Assembly: GCA_016707445.1 (NCBI GenBank)
Contig: JADJHR010000003.1
Coordinates: 248,001 to 312,000 of the forward strand
Direction of reading: 5' to 3'
Length of the DNA stretch: 64,000 nt
From: Rubrivivax sp.
Lineage (GTDB): Bacteria > Pseudomonadota > Gammaproteobacteria > Burkholderiales > Burkholderiaceae_C
The notes under the pieces are model-generated. The model did not search any database and was not told the DNA's origin. It saw only the letters and a program-made list of their open reading frames with translations. Both the position numbers and the translations under genes were made by a program. Each line of letters starts with the position of its first letter. Within the stretch, counting starts at the first letter, position 1. Below, one piece after another: positions 49,901 through 60,823 of the stretch.

Positions 49901-50639
49901 CGTGCTCTCGTCGCTGACCAGCCGCCAGGTCAACGCGCTCACGTCGGATCAGGTGCAGGCGCTGTCGGACGCGCAGGTCGCCCTGATCATGCCCAAGCTG
50001 ACCGAGATGTCCGATCTGTCGGCCAGCCAGGTCGGCGCGCTCAACTTCACGACGGTGAAGGGCTCTCAGGTGGCCGCGCTGACCGACGCCCAGATCCAGG
50101 CCCTGAGCAGCGCCCAGCTGCAGGCCACCTTGAGCAACCCGGCCGAAGCGCTGCTGCTGAACCTGGGCAACAAGGTCAGCGCGCTGACCGGCGCGCAGAT
50201 CAGCGACCTGGGCACCAGCGTCGACACGATGTCGCTGACCCAGATCGGACAATTGACGACGGCTCAGCTGCGTTCGTTCAGCGGCGCCCAGCTGAATGCG
50301 CTGGCCGACGCCAAGCTGCAGTCGATCGACATCACGGCGTTGCAGAACTCGCAGATCGCCGCCGTCGACGTGACCAAGCTCGACAACGCGCAGGTGACGG
50401 CGATGACGGCGTCGCAGATGCGTTCGCTGAGCACGACACAGATCACGGCCATGTCGAACGCGCAATTGGGCGCCATCACCTCGTCCAACATCGGCGAGCT
50501 GACACTGTCGCAGGTCGCCTCGTTCAGTGCCGCGCAGGTCGGCGCGCTGGCGAGCTATCAGACCGCGCTCAGCGGCGATCAGAAGGATGCGATCCTGGGC
50601 TCGCTGGGGCAGGCGGCCTACGACCTGCTGTTCCCCTGA
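46932..50639 (+). CDS. Giant octapeptide-repeat protein, putative glycosylated surface/extracellular protein
   Basis: A 1235-residue protein of unknown function. From about residue 15 to the end it consists of more than 100 tandem eight-residue units of the form A-L-[ST]-x-x-Q-[VIL]-x, a 24-base period in the DNA. About 30% of residues are Ser or Thr; I see no Cys and no Trp. The S/T-x-x-Q part of each unit looks like a helix N-capping box, so chains of short helices are plausible. A few units are longer (10 residues) and Asp-rich, e.g. LTADSDGIGAL and LTADSSGVGAL. No signal peptide, RTX nonapeptide or transmembrane segment is evident. The start has AAGGA upstream and begins MTAITSFKSYTVDQIATL; upstream frame is unrelated. 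The next gene is a TPR-GT41 glycosyltransferase, suggesting O-glycosylation of the repeats. Similar proteins are sometimes labelled heme utilization/adhesion proteins, without support here. Confidence 0.85.
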   Translation: MTAITSFKSYTVDQIATLSTEQIKSANSAAIKTLTADQLKALSPDQIAAIGYTDTGYDSVVIGSLSGSQLGAFTPYQTQFGFTTGQINVLSTGQVKALTTAQLAGMAYDQIDAIKTENIKALTSTQLKALSADQIKALEDDAGEQLTNTQIQSLTAAQLDAALGSLSTTQVRALSAKQVQALSEEQLRSLSTTQVGAMSSTQVQALTSSQLGAIDVLGSQIASLSTKQLALLSSSQMQAIGTGQISSLTGTQIKSLKTNQVAALSDTQVKNLSANQIRSLTNAQVAGMTTEQVGALTQASISAFNTSQMQALTTAQVHSLSDEQVGALLNGQVSALKTDQVVALSSDQMAALSTAAIAALTTAQVHSLGSAQLQSLSDSQLGALTSAQVRALTADSSGVGALTGDRLSALSTAAVRGLTTAQVQSLSSDQLGRLTATQAGALSAAQVLALTADSDGIGALSNEQISALSTAAIAALKTEQIQALSQEQVQSLTDGQVAKLSSAAARQLSGGQLKALAYSTVQSLLPTLLANQIAALSTDQVQSFTTTQIAAFTTGQVAALTSDQVAALTETQIGALTTAQARALSTDATTGQIQALSNEQIAAFSSTAIAALKTDQIRALSTEQIRSLSDSQAAGLSAASVTALTANQIKALEQADLVALRAKIQTNQISSLTEEQINSLGTAQVSALSTGQVASLSTVQMAALTSTQAASLTSAQVRALNTTQLQALSSSAVAALGTGAIAALSTTQVAALSTEQVRALSNTQIDSLTSTQSRALTTDQVKALESYDIGALKASFQSAQVQALSASQVSGLGTDVSALSTAQVRAFSTSQIALMAYSQIAALTTAQVQALGNTQIQSLNAGQIGAMEVADLQALQTGQLAALSSTQLQFLSSTQVQSLSSTQVRALGATQLGAILGNLSTAQVQSLNTAQVSALSTSQLQSLTNAQIASFSQTQLRSLGQPQLAVLNDLAAAADIADLGVDQITGLSNGVLSSLTSRQVNALTSDQVQALSDAQVALIMPKLTEMSDLSASQVGALNFTTVKGSQVAALTDAQIQALSSAQLQATLSNPAEALLLNLGNKVSALTGAQISDLGTSVDTMSLTQIGQLTTAQLRSFSGAQLNALADAKLQSIDITALQNSQIAAVDVTKLDNAQVTAMTASQMRSLSTTQITAMSNAQLGAITSSNIGELTLSQVASFSAAQVGALASYQTALSGDQKDAILGSLGQAAYDLLFP

Positions 50640-50661
50640 GCATCGAACCTCTAGACTCGCC

Positions 50662-50693
50662 AAGCCAGCCCGGCTTCATTGCCGGTCTGGCTT
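50662..50693 (+). terminator. Strong hairpin between repeat gene and glycosyltransferase gene
   Basis: AAGCCAGCCCGGC (50662-50674) pairs with GCCGGTCTGGCTT (50681-50693), 12 pairs with one mismatch, loop TTCATT. The following bases GATTCATTC are only weakly T-rich, so it may be a leaky terminator setting different expression of the two genes. Confidence 0.5.
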
Positions 50694-50734
50694 GATTCAT
50701 TCTGGGCGGGCCGTCGTGCGGCCCTGGGGCGGCG

Positions 50735-52564
50735 ATGGACGAGAACACGAAGCCAGAGGTCGAAGGCGGATTCGAGCAGGCGACATTGGCGGCATGGCGC
50801 GGGGATCTCGGTCTGATGGACCTGCTGGAGGCGGCCAATCGCCTGGCGGGCCAGGGCCAGAACCCGCTGGCCGCGGTGCTCTACCGCACCTGGCTGCAGC
50901 GCAACCGCACGCCGCACAACCACCTGATCTGGTTCAACCTGGGCGTGCTGTTGTTTGGCGAGAACGATCTCGCTGGTGCGCGCGAGGCCTACAGCCAGGC
51001 GCTGAACCTGGCGCCGGCGTTTCTGCAGCCGCGCTTCAACCTCGGGCTGGTGCACGAGCGCCTGGGGCAGAACGACGCCGCCATCGCGCAGTGGCTGTGG
51101 ATCGAGACCCACGCCCGCGCCGACGACCCCGAGCAGCGCCCCTTCCTGCTGCTGGCACTGAACAACCTGGGCCGCCACCATGAGGATCATGGTCGTCTGG
51201 CCGATGCGTTGGCCTGCCTGTGCAAGAGCCTGCAGGTCGAGCCGCAGCAGCCCGACGTCATCCACCATTGGGTGTTCCTGCGCGCCAAACAATGCCTGTG
51301 GCCGGTGTACGAGCCGATGCCGGGGCTGGACGAGGACCTGATGCGCCGCTGCACGTCGGCGCTGGCGATGATCAGCCTGTCCGAGGATCCGCAGGCCCAG
51401 CTGGAAGCGGCACGCCAGTTCGTGCACAACAAGGTCGAGCTTGAGGTGCCGCGGCTGGCACCGGATCGACCCTACGGTCACGAACGCATCCGCATCGGCT
51501 ATTGCTCGGGTGACCTCTGCCTGCACCCGGTGGCGATGCTGACGGTCGAGCTGTTCGAGCTGCATGACCGCAACCGCTTCGAGATCTACGGCTTCGACTG
51601 GAGCCGTGAGGATGGATCATCGCTGCGCCAGCGCGTGATCGACGGCATGGACCATTTCGAGCGCATCCACGGGCTGAGTGACGCCGACGCGGCGGCGCTG
51701 ATCCGACGGCACGAGATCGACATCCTGGTCGACCTGCAGGGCCAGACCCTGGGCGCGCGCGCCAACATGCTGGCCTGGCGGCCGGCGCCGATCCAGATCA
51801 CCTACCTGGGCCTGCCCGCCACCACCGGGCTGCCCTTCATCGACCACGTGATCGCCGACCGCTTCCTGATCCCCGAATCGGCGCAGCCTTTCTATTCGGA
51901 AAGACCGCTGTACCTGCCCGACGTCTACCAGGTCAGCGACCGCCAGCGCCAGAGCAGCCCGGCACCCACGCGCCAGAGCTGCGGCCTGCCCGACGGTGCC
52001 TTCGTCTTCTGCTCGTTCAACAACAACTACAAGTACACACCCGAGATGTTCGGCGTGTGGATGGACATCCTGCGCCGCGTGCCCGGCAGCGTGCTGTGGC
52101 TGCTGGCCGACAACCCCTGGGCGCAGGAGAACCTGCGCCGCGAGGCCCTGGTGCGCGGGGTGTCAGACGATCGCCTGGTGTTCGCGCCGCGCGCCCTGCC
52201 ACCGGATTACCTGGCCCGTTACGCCGTGGCCGACCTGTTCCTCGATGCCTACCCGTTCAACGGCGGCACCACCGCGAATGACGCCTTGTGGATGGGTCTG
52301 CCGGTGCTCACGCGCGCGGGCCAGACCTTCGCGTCGCGCATGGCCGGTGCGCTGTTGACTGCAGCCGGCCTGCCTGAATTGGTGACTGACAACCCGCAGG
52401 CCTACGCCGACAAGGCGGTCGCGCTGGCGATGTCGGGCGCCGATTGCCGGCACCTGCGCGAACAGCTGCGTCGGGTGCGGGCCGAGGGCGCCTTGTTCGA
52501 CACCCCGCGCTTCGTGCGCAATCTGGAACAGGCCTTTCGCCAGCTGGTGGCCGACGCCGCGTAG
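50735..52564 (+). CDS. TPR-containing SPINDLY/OGT-type glycosyltransferase (GT41)
   Basis: A 609-residue cytosolic protein. Residues about 45-180 hold TPR-like helices (LIWFNLGVLLFGENDLAGAR, ALNNLGRHHEDHGRLADAL). The remaining part is a GT41 catalytic region: RIGYCSGDLCLHPVAML, DILVDLQGQTLGARANML, PIQITYLGLPATTGLPFIDH, FVFCSFNNNYKYTPEMF, and the sugar-nucleotide site DAYPFNGGTTANDALWMGLPV followed by SRMAGALLTAAGLPEL. GT41 enzymes add GlcNAc, fucose or hexoses to Ser/Thr or Asn of proteins. Directly downstream of the Ser/Thr-rich octapeptide-repeat gene (95-base gap), it is the likely modifier of that protein. Confidence 0.9.
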   Translation: MDENTKPEVEGGFEQATLAAWRGDLGLMDLLEAANRLAGQGQNPLAAVLYRTWLQRNRTPHNHLIWFNLGVLLFGENDLAGAREAYSQALNLAPAFLQPRFNLGLVHERLGQNDAAIAQWLWIETHARADDPEQRPFLLLALNNLGRHHEDHGRLADALACLCKSLQVEPQQPDVIHHWVFLRAKQCLWPVYEPMPGLDEDLMRRCTSALAMISLSEDPQAQLEAARQFVHNKVELEVPRLAPDRPYGHERIRIGYCSGDLCLHPVAMLTVELFELHDRNRFEIYGFDWSREDGSSLRQRVIDGMDHFERIHGLSDADAAALIRRHEIDILVDLQGQTLGARANMLAWRPAPIQITYLGLPATTGLPFIDHVIADRFLIPESAQPFYSERPLYLPDVYQVSDRQRQSSPAPTRQSCGLPDGAFVFCSFNNNYKYTPEMFGVWMDILRRVPGSVLWLLADNPWAQENLRREALVRGVSDDRLVFAPRALPPDYLARYAVADLFLDAYPFNGGTTANDALWMGLPVLTRAGQTFASRMAGALLTAAGLPELVTDNPQAYADKAVALAMSGADCRHLREQLRRVRAEGALFDTPRFVRNLEQAFRQLVADAA

Positions 52565-52572
52565 TGCTTGTA

Positions 52573-52599
52573 CGGCCTGTGCGGCTTGTGCGGCCTGTG
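52573..52599. repeat. Short tandem 9-mers after the GT41 gene
   Basis: CGGCCTGTG, CGGCTTGTG and CGGCCTGTG follow each other head to tail just after the stop of the glycosyltransferase gene. A partial unit precedes them. No function is apparent. Confidence 0.6.
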
Positions 52600-52780
52600 C
52601 GTGCGCCCCCGGGTCACGGGGTCGACCGGGGTGCGCGTGCGCACTCCTGCGCATCGACGGCCAGCACGTCGGCGCACTGGCGTCGCTTCGCAGGCCGGCT
52701 GGGCACAATGCCGTCGCATCCCGATCCGGGACCGAATCTGACCGCCGTTCCCAGCACACCCAGCCTGTTCAACCCGCACC

Positions 52781-53098
52781 GTGTCAGAAGCTGTCGTCAA
52801 CCTTTCCCGTCGCCGCTGTCCGCGCTGTGGCAGCCGCGTCAAGCGGGTGCTGCGCACCGCCAACGACAAGCGCCGCTGGGACGCTGACGACTGGCGGCGC
52901 TACCGCTGCCGCAGCGACGGCTGCGGCTGGCAGGATTTGCTCGAGGTCTCGGCCGATCGCCAGGGTCCCCGGCAGGCAGCGCCGGCTGCATCGACGCTGC
53001 TGCGCGTGCTGCGCGCGGCCCTGCTGCTGCTGGCGGCGGGTGGCCTGGCCTGGGGCGCGATGCTGCTGCTCGAGTTCCTGATTTCGGCACCCGGCTGA
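52781..53098 (+). CDS. Small zinc-ribbon membrane protein, unknown function
   Basis: A 105-residue protein starting with GTG. A four-cysteine zinc ribbon is formed by CPRCGSRVKRV and a CRSDGCGWQDL segment about 25 residues later; a single transmembrane helix (about residues 75-100, LLRVLRAALLLLAAGGLAWG) follows. I do not recognise a named family. It lies between the GT41 gene and the hybrid kinase gene, with gaps above 100 bases on each side. Confidence 0.6.
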   Translation: MSEAVVNLSRRRCPRCGSRVKRVLRTANDKRRWDADDWRRYRCRSDGCGWQDLLEVSADRQGPRQAAPAASTLLRVLRAALLLLAAGGLAWGAMLLLEFLISAPG

Positions 53099-53208
53099 AG
53101 CGCTCGCAGCAGCGCCGGCACGCCCGGCACCACGTGCAGCTGCGCCCTTGCGGCTGATGCCCAGCGGTCGGCTGGTGCAGGGGCTTATGCCCAGCTGACC
53201 GATCTGCA

Positions 53209-56200
53209 ATGGCGCCAAAATGGGTCATGCACAACGTTTCCTCCACCACGCCCGCCGGCGTTGTCGATGACCACGCCGTTAGAGCCGAATCGCGTCGCGA
53301 ACAGGTGCAGGGTCATGTGCGCAGCCTGGGTGCGATCACGCTGGGCAGTCTGGGTGGCGCGCTGCTGGCCGTGTGGATGCTGCAGGGGCAGGCGCCCGTC
53401 CTGGCCCTGGGGCCGTGGCTGCTGCTGATGGCGGCTGTACTGGGCTTGCGCTGGTTGATGGCGCGACGCGTGCAAGCCCAGGCGGCTGCTGGCGCCGATG
53501 TCGCCATCGGGTCATGGCTGCCCTGGTTGCAGGCGACCGCGCTGCTGCATGGTCTGGCCTGGGGAAGTCTCGCACTGCTGCCGCCTGACCCGTTGACGGC
53601 CGAGAGCCGCGTGGCCCTGGTGCTGATCATCGGTGCGGTGGCACTGGCCGGCATGATGAAGTCGCTGTACGACGGGCTTGCCGCCGCCTGGTTCGCATGT
53701 GCGGCGGTGGCGCCCATGGCCTTGCGCGTGGCGTTGTTTGAAACCGTATGGCCGCGCTACGAGCTTGCGGGCGGGGTGATGCTGCTGCTGGTGGGCTCGG
53801 GGCTGGCCTTGACGGCGCGGCTGCGGCAAAAGAAGCGGCGCGAACTGGCGCTGGCCCGCGTCACCGAGACCGAACGGCACCGCCGCGCGCAGGACAACGA
53901 AGCGCTGCTGCGCCGCGTGCTGGACCATCTGGGCGAAGGTGTGGCGATGTTCGACAGCCAGCAGCGCCTGGTGGCCTGGAACCAGCACATGATCGAGCTG
54001 AGCGGGGCCGACGCGGCGCTGGCGCGACCGGGCGTGAGCTTGCGCGAGATGATGCAGGAGATGGCCAGCCGCGGCGAATTCGGCGAACTTGGCGCCGAGG
54101 CGGCGGCAGCACGCCGCAAGGCGGTGACGGCGCTGCCGGGGGCGCAGTCGGTGCGCCGGGTGCGCCCGGACGGCCGCGTGGTCGAGACGCGACGAACCGA
54201 CATGCCCGACGGCGGCTTCACGCTGGTGGCCATCGACATCACCGCGCGCGAGGCCGCTGAGCAGTCCAATCAGCGGCACGAACGCACGCTGCAGTTGCTT
54301 CTGCAGAATACGGAACAGGGCGTCTGGTTCGTCGACAACGAGCAGCGCACCACCGACGTCAACCCGGCGATGTGCAGGCTGCTGGGCCTCGAGCGCAGCG
54401 AGTTGATGGGCCGCCGCATCTTCGAGTTCGTCGACGCCGAGAACGAGGCCATCTTTCGCCATCAGATCCAGCGCCGCGCGCAAGGGTTTCCCGACAGCTA
54501 CGAAGTGAGCCTGCGGCGCAGCGACGGCACGCTGGTGCATTGCCAGAACAACCCGACACCGCTGTTCGATGCCGCCGGCGTGAAGATCGGCGCGGTCGGC
54601 CTGTTTACCGACATCAGTGCGATCCGGCATGCGTCCGCCGAGTTGCAGCAGACCAGCGAGCTGCTGGCGGCCAAGACGCGGGTGCTGGAGTCCACGCTCG
54701 ACAGCCTGTCGCAGGGCGTGCTGAGCATTGCGGCCGACGGTCACATCGAAGCCTGGAACCGGCGCGCGCTCGACCTGACGCAGGTTCCCGAGCCGCAGCT
54801 GCGCCAGCAGCCGACCCTGCGCGCGATGATCGAGTGGCAGATGCGCAACAGCGTGCTGACGCCCCAGGCCGATGCCCGCGGCAAGAGCTGGTTCGAGGCC
54901 GCGACCCGCTACGTGGGCGGTGATGGCTCGGCGCTGTGGACCGACCTGCACTACCGGCGCCAGCGCAGCGACGGCCGCGTGATCGAGGTGCAGCTGCATC
55001 CGGCACCCGACGGCGCCCAGGTGCGCACCTACACCGACGTCACCGAACGCGTCGCGGCCGAGCGCAGCCTGATCGCGGCACGCGACGAGGCCGAACGTGC
55101 CAACCGTGCCAAGTCCGAGTTCCTGTCGCGCATGTCGCACGAGCTGCGCACGCCGCTGAACGCGGTGCTCGGCTTTGCGCAGCTGATCGCCAGCGACCGT
55201 GCCGAGCCGCCCAGTGAGAGTCAGCTCGAGCGCGTGCGCCAGATCCAGCGCGGCGGCGCCCACCTGCTGCAGCTGATCAACGAGGTGCTCGACCTGGCGC
55301 GCATCGAGTCGGGCACGTTGGCGCTGCAGCCGGTCGATGTCGATCTTGACCAGGTGATGCGCGAATGTCTGCAGATGATCGAGCCGATGGCCCGCGAGCG
55401 TGGCGTCGAGCTTCAGCTGCACGACCTGCCCGCCGGCCAGGCGCGCCTGCACACTGACGTCATGCGGCTGCGCCAGGTGCTGCTGAACCTGCTGTCCAAC
55501 GCCGTCAAGTACAACCAGCCCGGGGGCGGTGTCAGCATCGGTGGCTGGTCTGACGCGCAGACGCTGCGGCTGGAAATCAGCGACACCGGCCCCGGCCTCA
55601 GCGCCGAGCATCAGCAGCGCCTGTTTCAGGCCTTCGAGCGGCTGGACGCCGACCGCAGTGCGGTCGAGGGCACGGGCATCGGCCTGGCGCTGAGCAAGGC
55701 ACTGATGGAGCTGATGGGCGGGCGCATCGGCGTGCGCAGTCAACCTGGCGTGGGCAGCACCTTCTGGGTCGAGTGGCCACGTGGCGGCGCTGCCGACGCC
55801 GGCGCGCCGGCGTCGTCGACCTTGGCCGATGCCCCCGCGCCTGCCGACGCCACGCTGGCCGCGGTGGCTGGACGTGTGCTGTACATCGAGGACAACCCGG
55901 TCAACCAGATCGTGGTCGAGGGCATGCTGTCCAGCCTGCCCCAGGTCAGCCTGAGCCTGGCCAGCGACCCCGAGACCGGTCTGCAGATGGCGCAGTCGCA
56001 GCCGCTCGACCTGGTGCTGCTGGACATCCAGCTGCCCGGCATGGACGGCTTCGAGGTGCTGCGCCGGCTGCGTGCCCACAGCGACACACGCGCACTGCCG
56101 GTGGTTGCCGTCAGCGCCAATGCGATGGCCGAAGACCTGGAACGCGCCCGTGACGCAGGCTTCGATGACTACCTGACCAAGCCGCTGGACCTGCGCTTGC

Positions 56201-56244
56201 TGCTGTCGGTGGTGGCGCACCGGCTGGCGCGCGGACGCGCCTGA
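53209..56244 (+). CDS. PAS-rich hybrid sensor histidine kinase/response regulator
   Basis: A 1011-residue membrane kinase. About six hydrophobic helices (residues 40-205) are followed by three PAS-like segments (LLRRVLDHLGEGVAMFDSQ; LLLQNTEQGVWFVDNEQ; ESTLDSLSQGVLSIAADG), a HisKA domain with FLSRMSHELRTPLNAVLGF, an HATPase domain (LLNLLSNAVKYN, SDTGPGLS, GTGIGLALSKALMELMGG) and a C-terminal receiver with Asp in LVLLDIQLPGMDGFEVL and Lys in DYLTKPLD. An alternative start is the ATG at 53227. No HPt protein or output regulator is adjacent. The signal is unknown. Confidence 0.9.
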   Translation: MAPKWVMHNVSSTTPAGVVDDHAVRAESRREQVQGHVRSLGAITLGSLGGALLAVWMLQGQAPVLALGPWLLLMAAVLGLRWLMARRVQAQAAAGADVAIGSWLPWLQATALLHGLAWGSLALLPPDPLTAESRVALVLIIGAVALAGMMKSLYDGLAAAWFACAAVAPMALRVALFETVWPRYELAGGVMLLLVGSGLALTARLRQKKRRELALARVTETERHRRAQDNEALLRRVLDHLGEGVAMFDSQQRLVAWNQHMIELSGADAALARPGVSLREMMQEMASRGEFGELGAEAAAARRKAVTALPGAQSVRRVRPDGRVVETRRTDMPDGGFTLVAIDITAREAAEQSNQRHERTLQLLLQNTEQGVWFVDNEQRTTDVNPAMCRLLGLERSELMGRRIFEFVDAENEAIFRHQIQRRAQGFPDSYEVSLRRSDGTLVHCQNNPTPLFDAAGVKIGAVGLFTDISAIRHASAELQQTSELLAAKTRVLESTLDSLSQGVLSIAADGHIEAWNRRALDLTQVPEPQLRQQPTLRAMIEWQMRNSVLTPQADARGKSWFEAATRYVGGDGSALWTDLHYRRQRSDGRVIEVQLHPAPDGAQVRTYTDVTERVAAERSLIAARDEAERANRAKSEFLSRMSHELRTPLNAVLGFAQLIASDRAEPPSESQLERVRQIQRGGAHLLQLINEVLDLARIESGTLALQPVDVDLDQVMRECLQMIEPMARERGVELQLHDLPAGQARLHTDVMRLRQVLLNLLSNAVKYNQPGGGVSIGGWSDAQTLRLEISDTGPGLSAEHQQRLFQAFERLDADRSAVEGTGIGLALSKALMELMGGRIGVRSQPGVGSTFWVEWPRGGAADAGAPASSTLADAPAPADATLAAVAGRVLYIEDNPVNQIVVEGMLSSLPQVSLSLASDPETGLQMAQSQPLDLVLLDIQLPGMDGFEVLRRLRAHSDTRALPVVAVSANAMAEDLERARDAGFDDYLTKPLDLRLLLSVVAHRLARGRA

Positions 56245-56263
56245 GCACGCGCGGCGGCGCCGC

Positions 56264-58882
<2,619 letters not shown>

Positions 58883-58990
58883 GAATCTTCCTTCGCGATC
58901 AGCTCGGGCCAACCATGCCCAGAGGTCTGTCGATGCTAGGAAATCCCGACCTTGCCCAAGCGCCGAGAAGCGCGGGCAATCTGCCCCAGT

Positions 58991-60292
58991 TCAACGGTGC
59001 ATCTGCGCCGGCAGGAAGCTGACGATCTGCGGAAAGACGTAGATCAGCGTCACCGCGGCCACCATCAGCAAGAAGAAGGGAAAGGTCACCCGCGAGATCC
59101 AGCCGATCTCGCGCCGCGTCATGCCCTGCAGCACGAACAGGTTGAAGCCCACCGGCGGCGTGATCTGGGCCATCTCGACCACCAGCACCACGAAGATGCC
59201 GAACCACAGCAGGTCGATGCCGGCGCTCTGCACCGTGGGCAGGATCACGCCCATGGTCAGCACCACCATGCTGATGCCGTCGAGAAAGCAGCCCAGCACG
59301 ATGTAGAACAGCATCAGCGCCAGCAAGAGCTCGAACTTCGACAGCCCCAGCGACGCGATCCATTCGGCCAAGTGTCGCGGCAGCCCGATGTAACCCATGC
59401 TCAGCGTCAGAAAGGCGGCGCCTGACAGGATCAGCGCGATCATGCAGTACAGCCGTGTGCCGCCCAGCAGGCTGTCCTTGAAGGTTTTCCAGGTCAGTTC
59501 ACCCTGTGCTGCGCTGATGAGCAAGGCGCCCAGCACGCCCAGCGCAGCGGCTTCGGTGGCGGTGGCGATGCCGGCGTAGATGCTGCCCAGCACGGCGGTG
59601 ATGAGCAGCATCACCGGGATCAGGTGGCGCGACTCGCGCAGCTTGTCGGCCAGACTCAGGCTGCGGTCGGGCGGCGGCACCAGCTGCGGGTGCCGCAGCG
59701 CCCACACCATCAGGTAGCCCGAGAACAGCAGTGCCAGCATCAGCCCCGGCAGCACGCCGGCAATGAACAGCTGCGAGATCGAGACTTCGGCCGACACGCC
59801 GTAGACGATCATGATGATCGAAGGCGGGATCAGGAGGCCCAGCGTGCCCGCACCGGCCAGCGCGCCGACGGCGATGCCGTCGGGGTAGCCGCGGCTCTTC
59901 AGCTCGGGCAGGCTCATCTTGCCGATGGTGGCGCAGGTGGCGGCGCTGCTGCCCGAGACGGCGGCGAAGATCGCGCAGCCGATCACGTTGACGTGCAGCA
60001 GCCGCCCCGGCAGCGCCTGCATCCACGGCGCCAGGCCGCGGAACATGTCCTGCGACAGCCGCGTGCGGAACAGGATCTCGCCCATCCACACGAACAGCGG
60101 CAGCGCGGTCAGCGTCCAGCTGCTGGCGCTGCCCCAGATGGTGACGGCCATGGCGTCGCCCGCAGGTCGCGAGCTGAACAGCTCCATGCCGATCCAGGCC
60201 ACGCCGGTCAGTGTGAGTCCGATCCAGACGCCACTGCCCAGGATGGCGAACAGCGCCACGATCAGCAGCGCGGTGATGGCAAGATCGTTCAT
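58991..60292 (-). CDS. dctM: TRAP transporter large permease (DctM-like)
   Basis: A 433-residue membrane protein with about 12 helices, the ion-coupled transport subunit of a tripartite ATP-independent periplasmic transporter. Typical stretches: SGSSAATCATIGKMSLPELKSRGY (positions about 114-137), LIPPSIIMIVYG and GTRLYCMIALILSGAAFL. It lies six bases after dctQ. Confidence 0.92.
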   Translation of the reverse strand: MNDLAITALLIVALFAILGSGVWIGLTLTGVAWIGMELFSSRPAGDAMAVTIWGSASSWTLTALPLFVWMGEILFRTRLSQDMFRGLAPWMQALPGRLLHVNVIGCAIFAAVSGSSAATCATIGKMSLPELKSRGYPDGIAVGALAGAGTLGLLIPPSIIMIVYGVSAEVSISQLFIAGVLPGLMLALLFSGYLMVWALRHPQLVPPPDRSLSLADKLRESRHLIPVMLLITAVLGSIYAGIATATEAAALGVLGALLISAAQGELTWKTFKDSLLGGTRLYCMIALILSGAAFLTLSMGYIGLPRHLAEWIASLGLSKFELLLALMLFYIVLGCFLDGISMVVLTMGVILPTVQSAGIDLLWFGIFVVLVVEMAQITPPVGFNLFVLQGMTRREIGWISRVTFPFFLLMVAAVTLIYVFPQIVSFLPAQMHR

Positions 60293-60298
60293 GCGCGC

Positions 60299-60808
60299 CT
60301 ATTCGTTGTGCAAGGCTTCGTCGCTCACGGTCTGCACGCGCTGCCCGCGCAACTCGAGCACGAACTCGTCGATGAAGGCGATGGCCAGGATCACGGTGCC
60401 GGCGGCCATCGCCAGCTGCGGCATCCACAGTGGCGTGGCGTCACTGGCGGTTGAAATGTCGTGAAAGCTGTACGACTGCCAGGACAGCCGGCAGGCGTAG
60501 CCGGCCGACAGCAGCGACAGCAGCACGGCCACGGCCAGCGCCCACAGCTCCAGCGCCCGTCGCGACCTGCCCTTCAGCGCAGTGATCAGCAGCGTGACGC
60601 GGATGTGCTCGCCCCGTTTCAGCGTGTGCGCCAAGGCCAGGAAGCCGGCCGCCGCCATCAGGTAGCCGGCATAGGCGTCGGTGCCGGGCAGGTGGAAGTG
60701 CAGCTGCCGGCTGACGATGGACAGCAGCACCATGCCCAGCAGGCCCACCATGCACAGCGCGGCCAGGGCCGCCGCGCCGTCATAGAGCGCGTCCAGCAGC
60801 TTGCGCAC
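60299..60808 (-). CDS. dctQ: TRAP transporter small permease (DctQ-like)
   Basis: A 169-residue four-helix membrane protein with the family motif LKRGEHIRVTLL. It partners the large permease. It lies between dctP (15-base gap) and dctM (6-base gap). Confidence 0.9.
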   Translation of the reverse strand: MRKLLDALYDGAAALAALCMVGLLGMVLLSIVSRQLHFHLPGTDAYAGYLMAAAGFLALAHTLKRGEHIRVTLLITALKGRSRRALELWALAVAVLLSLLSAGYACRLSWQSYSFHDISTASDATPLWMPQLAMAAGTVILAIAFIDEFVLELRGQRVQTVSDEALHNE

Positions 60809-60823
60809 GAGGGGGTCGCGTGC

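Noticed and set aside
46932..50639. TAL-effector-like repeats, because units such as LTTEQVGAL resemble the TALE start LTPEQVVAI
   Set aside because: The unit is 8 residues, not 33-35, and there is no repeat-variable di-residue, so it cannot be a TALE or BAT-type DNA-binding solenoid.
46932..50639. CRISPR or satellite array from the 24-base periodicity
   Set aside because: The period coincides with a continuous reading frame and codon-level variation; there are no identical direct repeats with unique spacers.
46932..50639. RTX toxin/adhesin or heme-utilization protein
   Set aside because: No GGxGxDxux nonapeptides, no heme-binding motif and no T1SS genes nearby; the name is only a common database label.
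48996..50663. Minus-strand Arg/Leu-rich frame opposite the repeat gene
   Set aside because: Open only because the 24-base repeat keeps stops out of all frames; no ribosome-binding site or family similarity.
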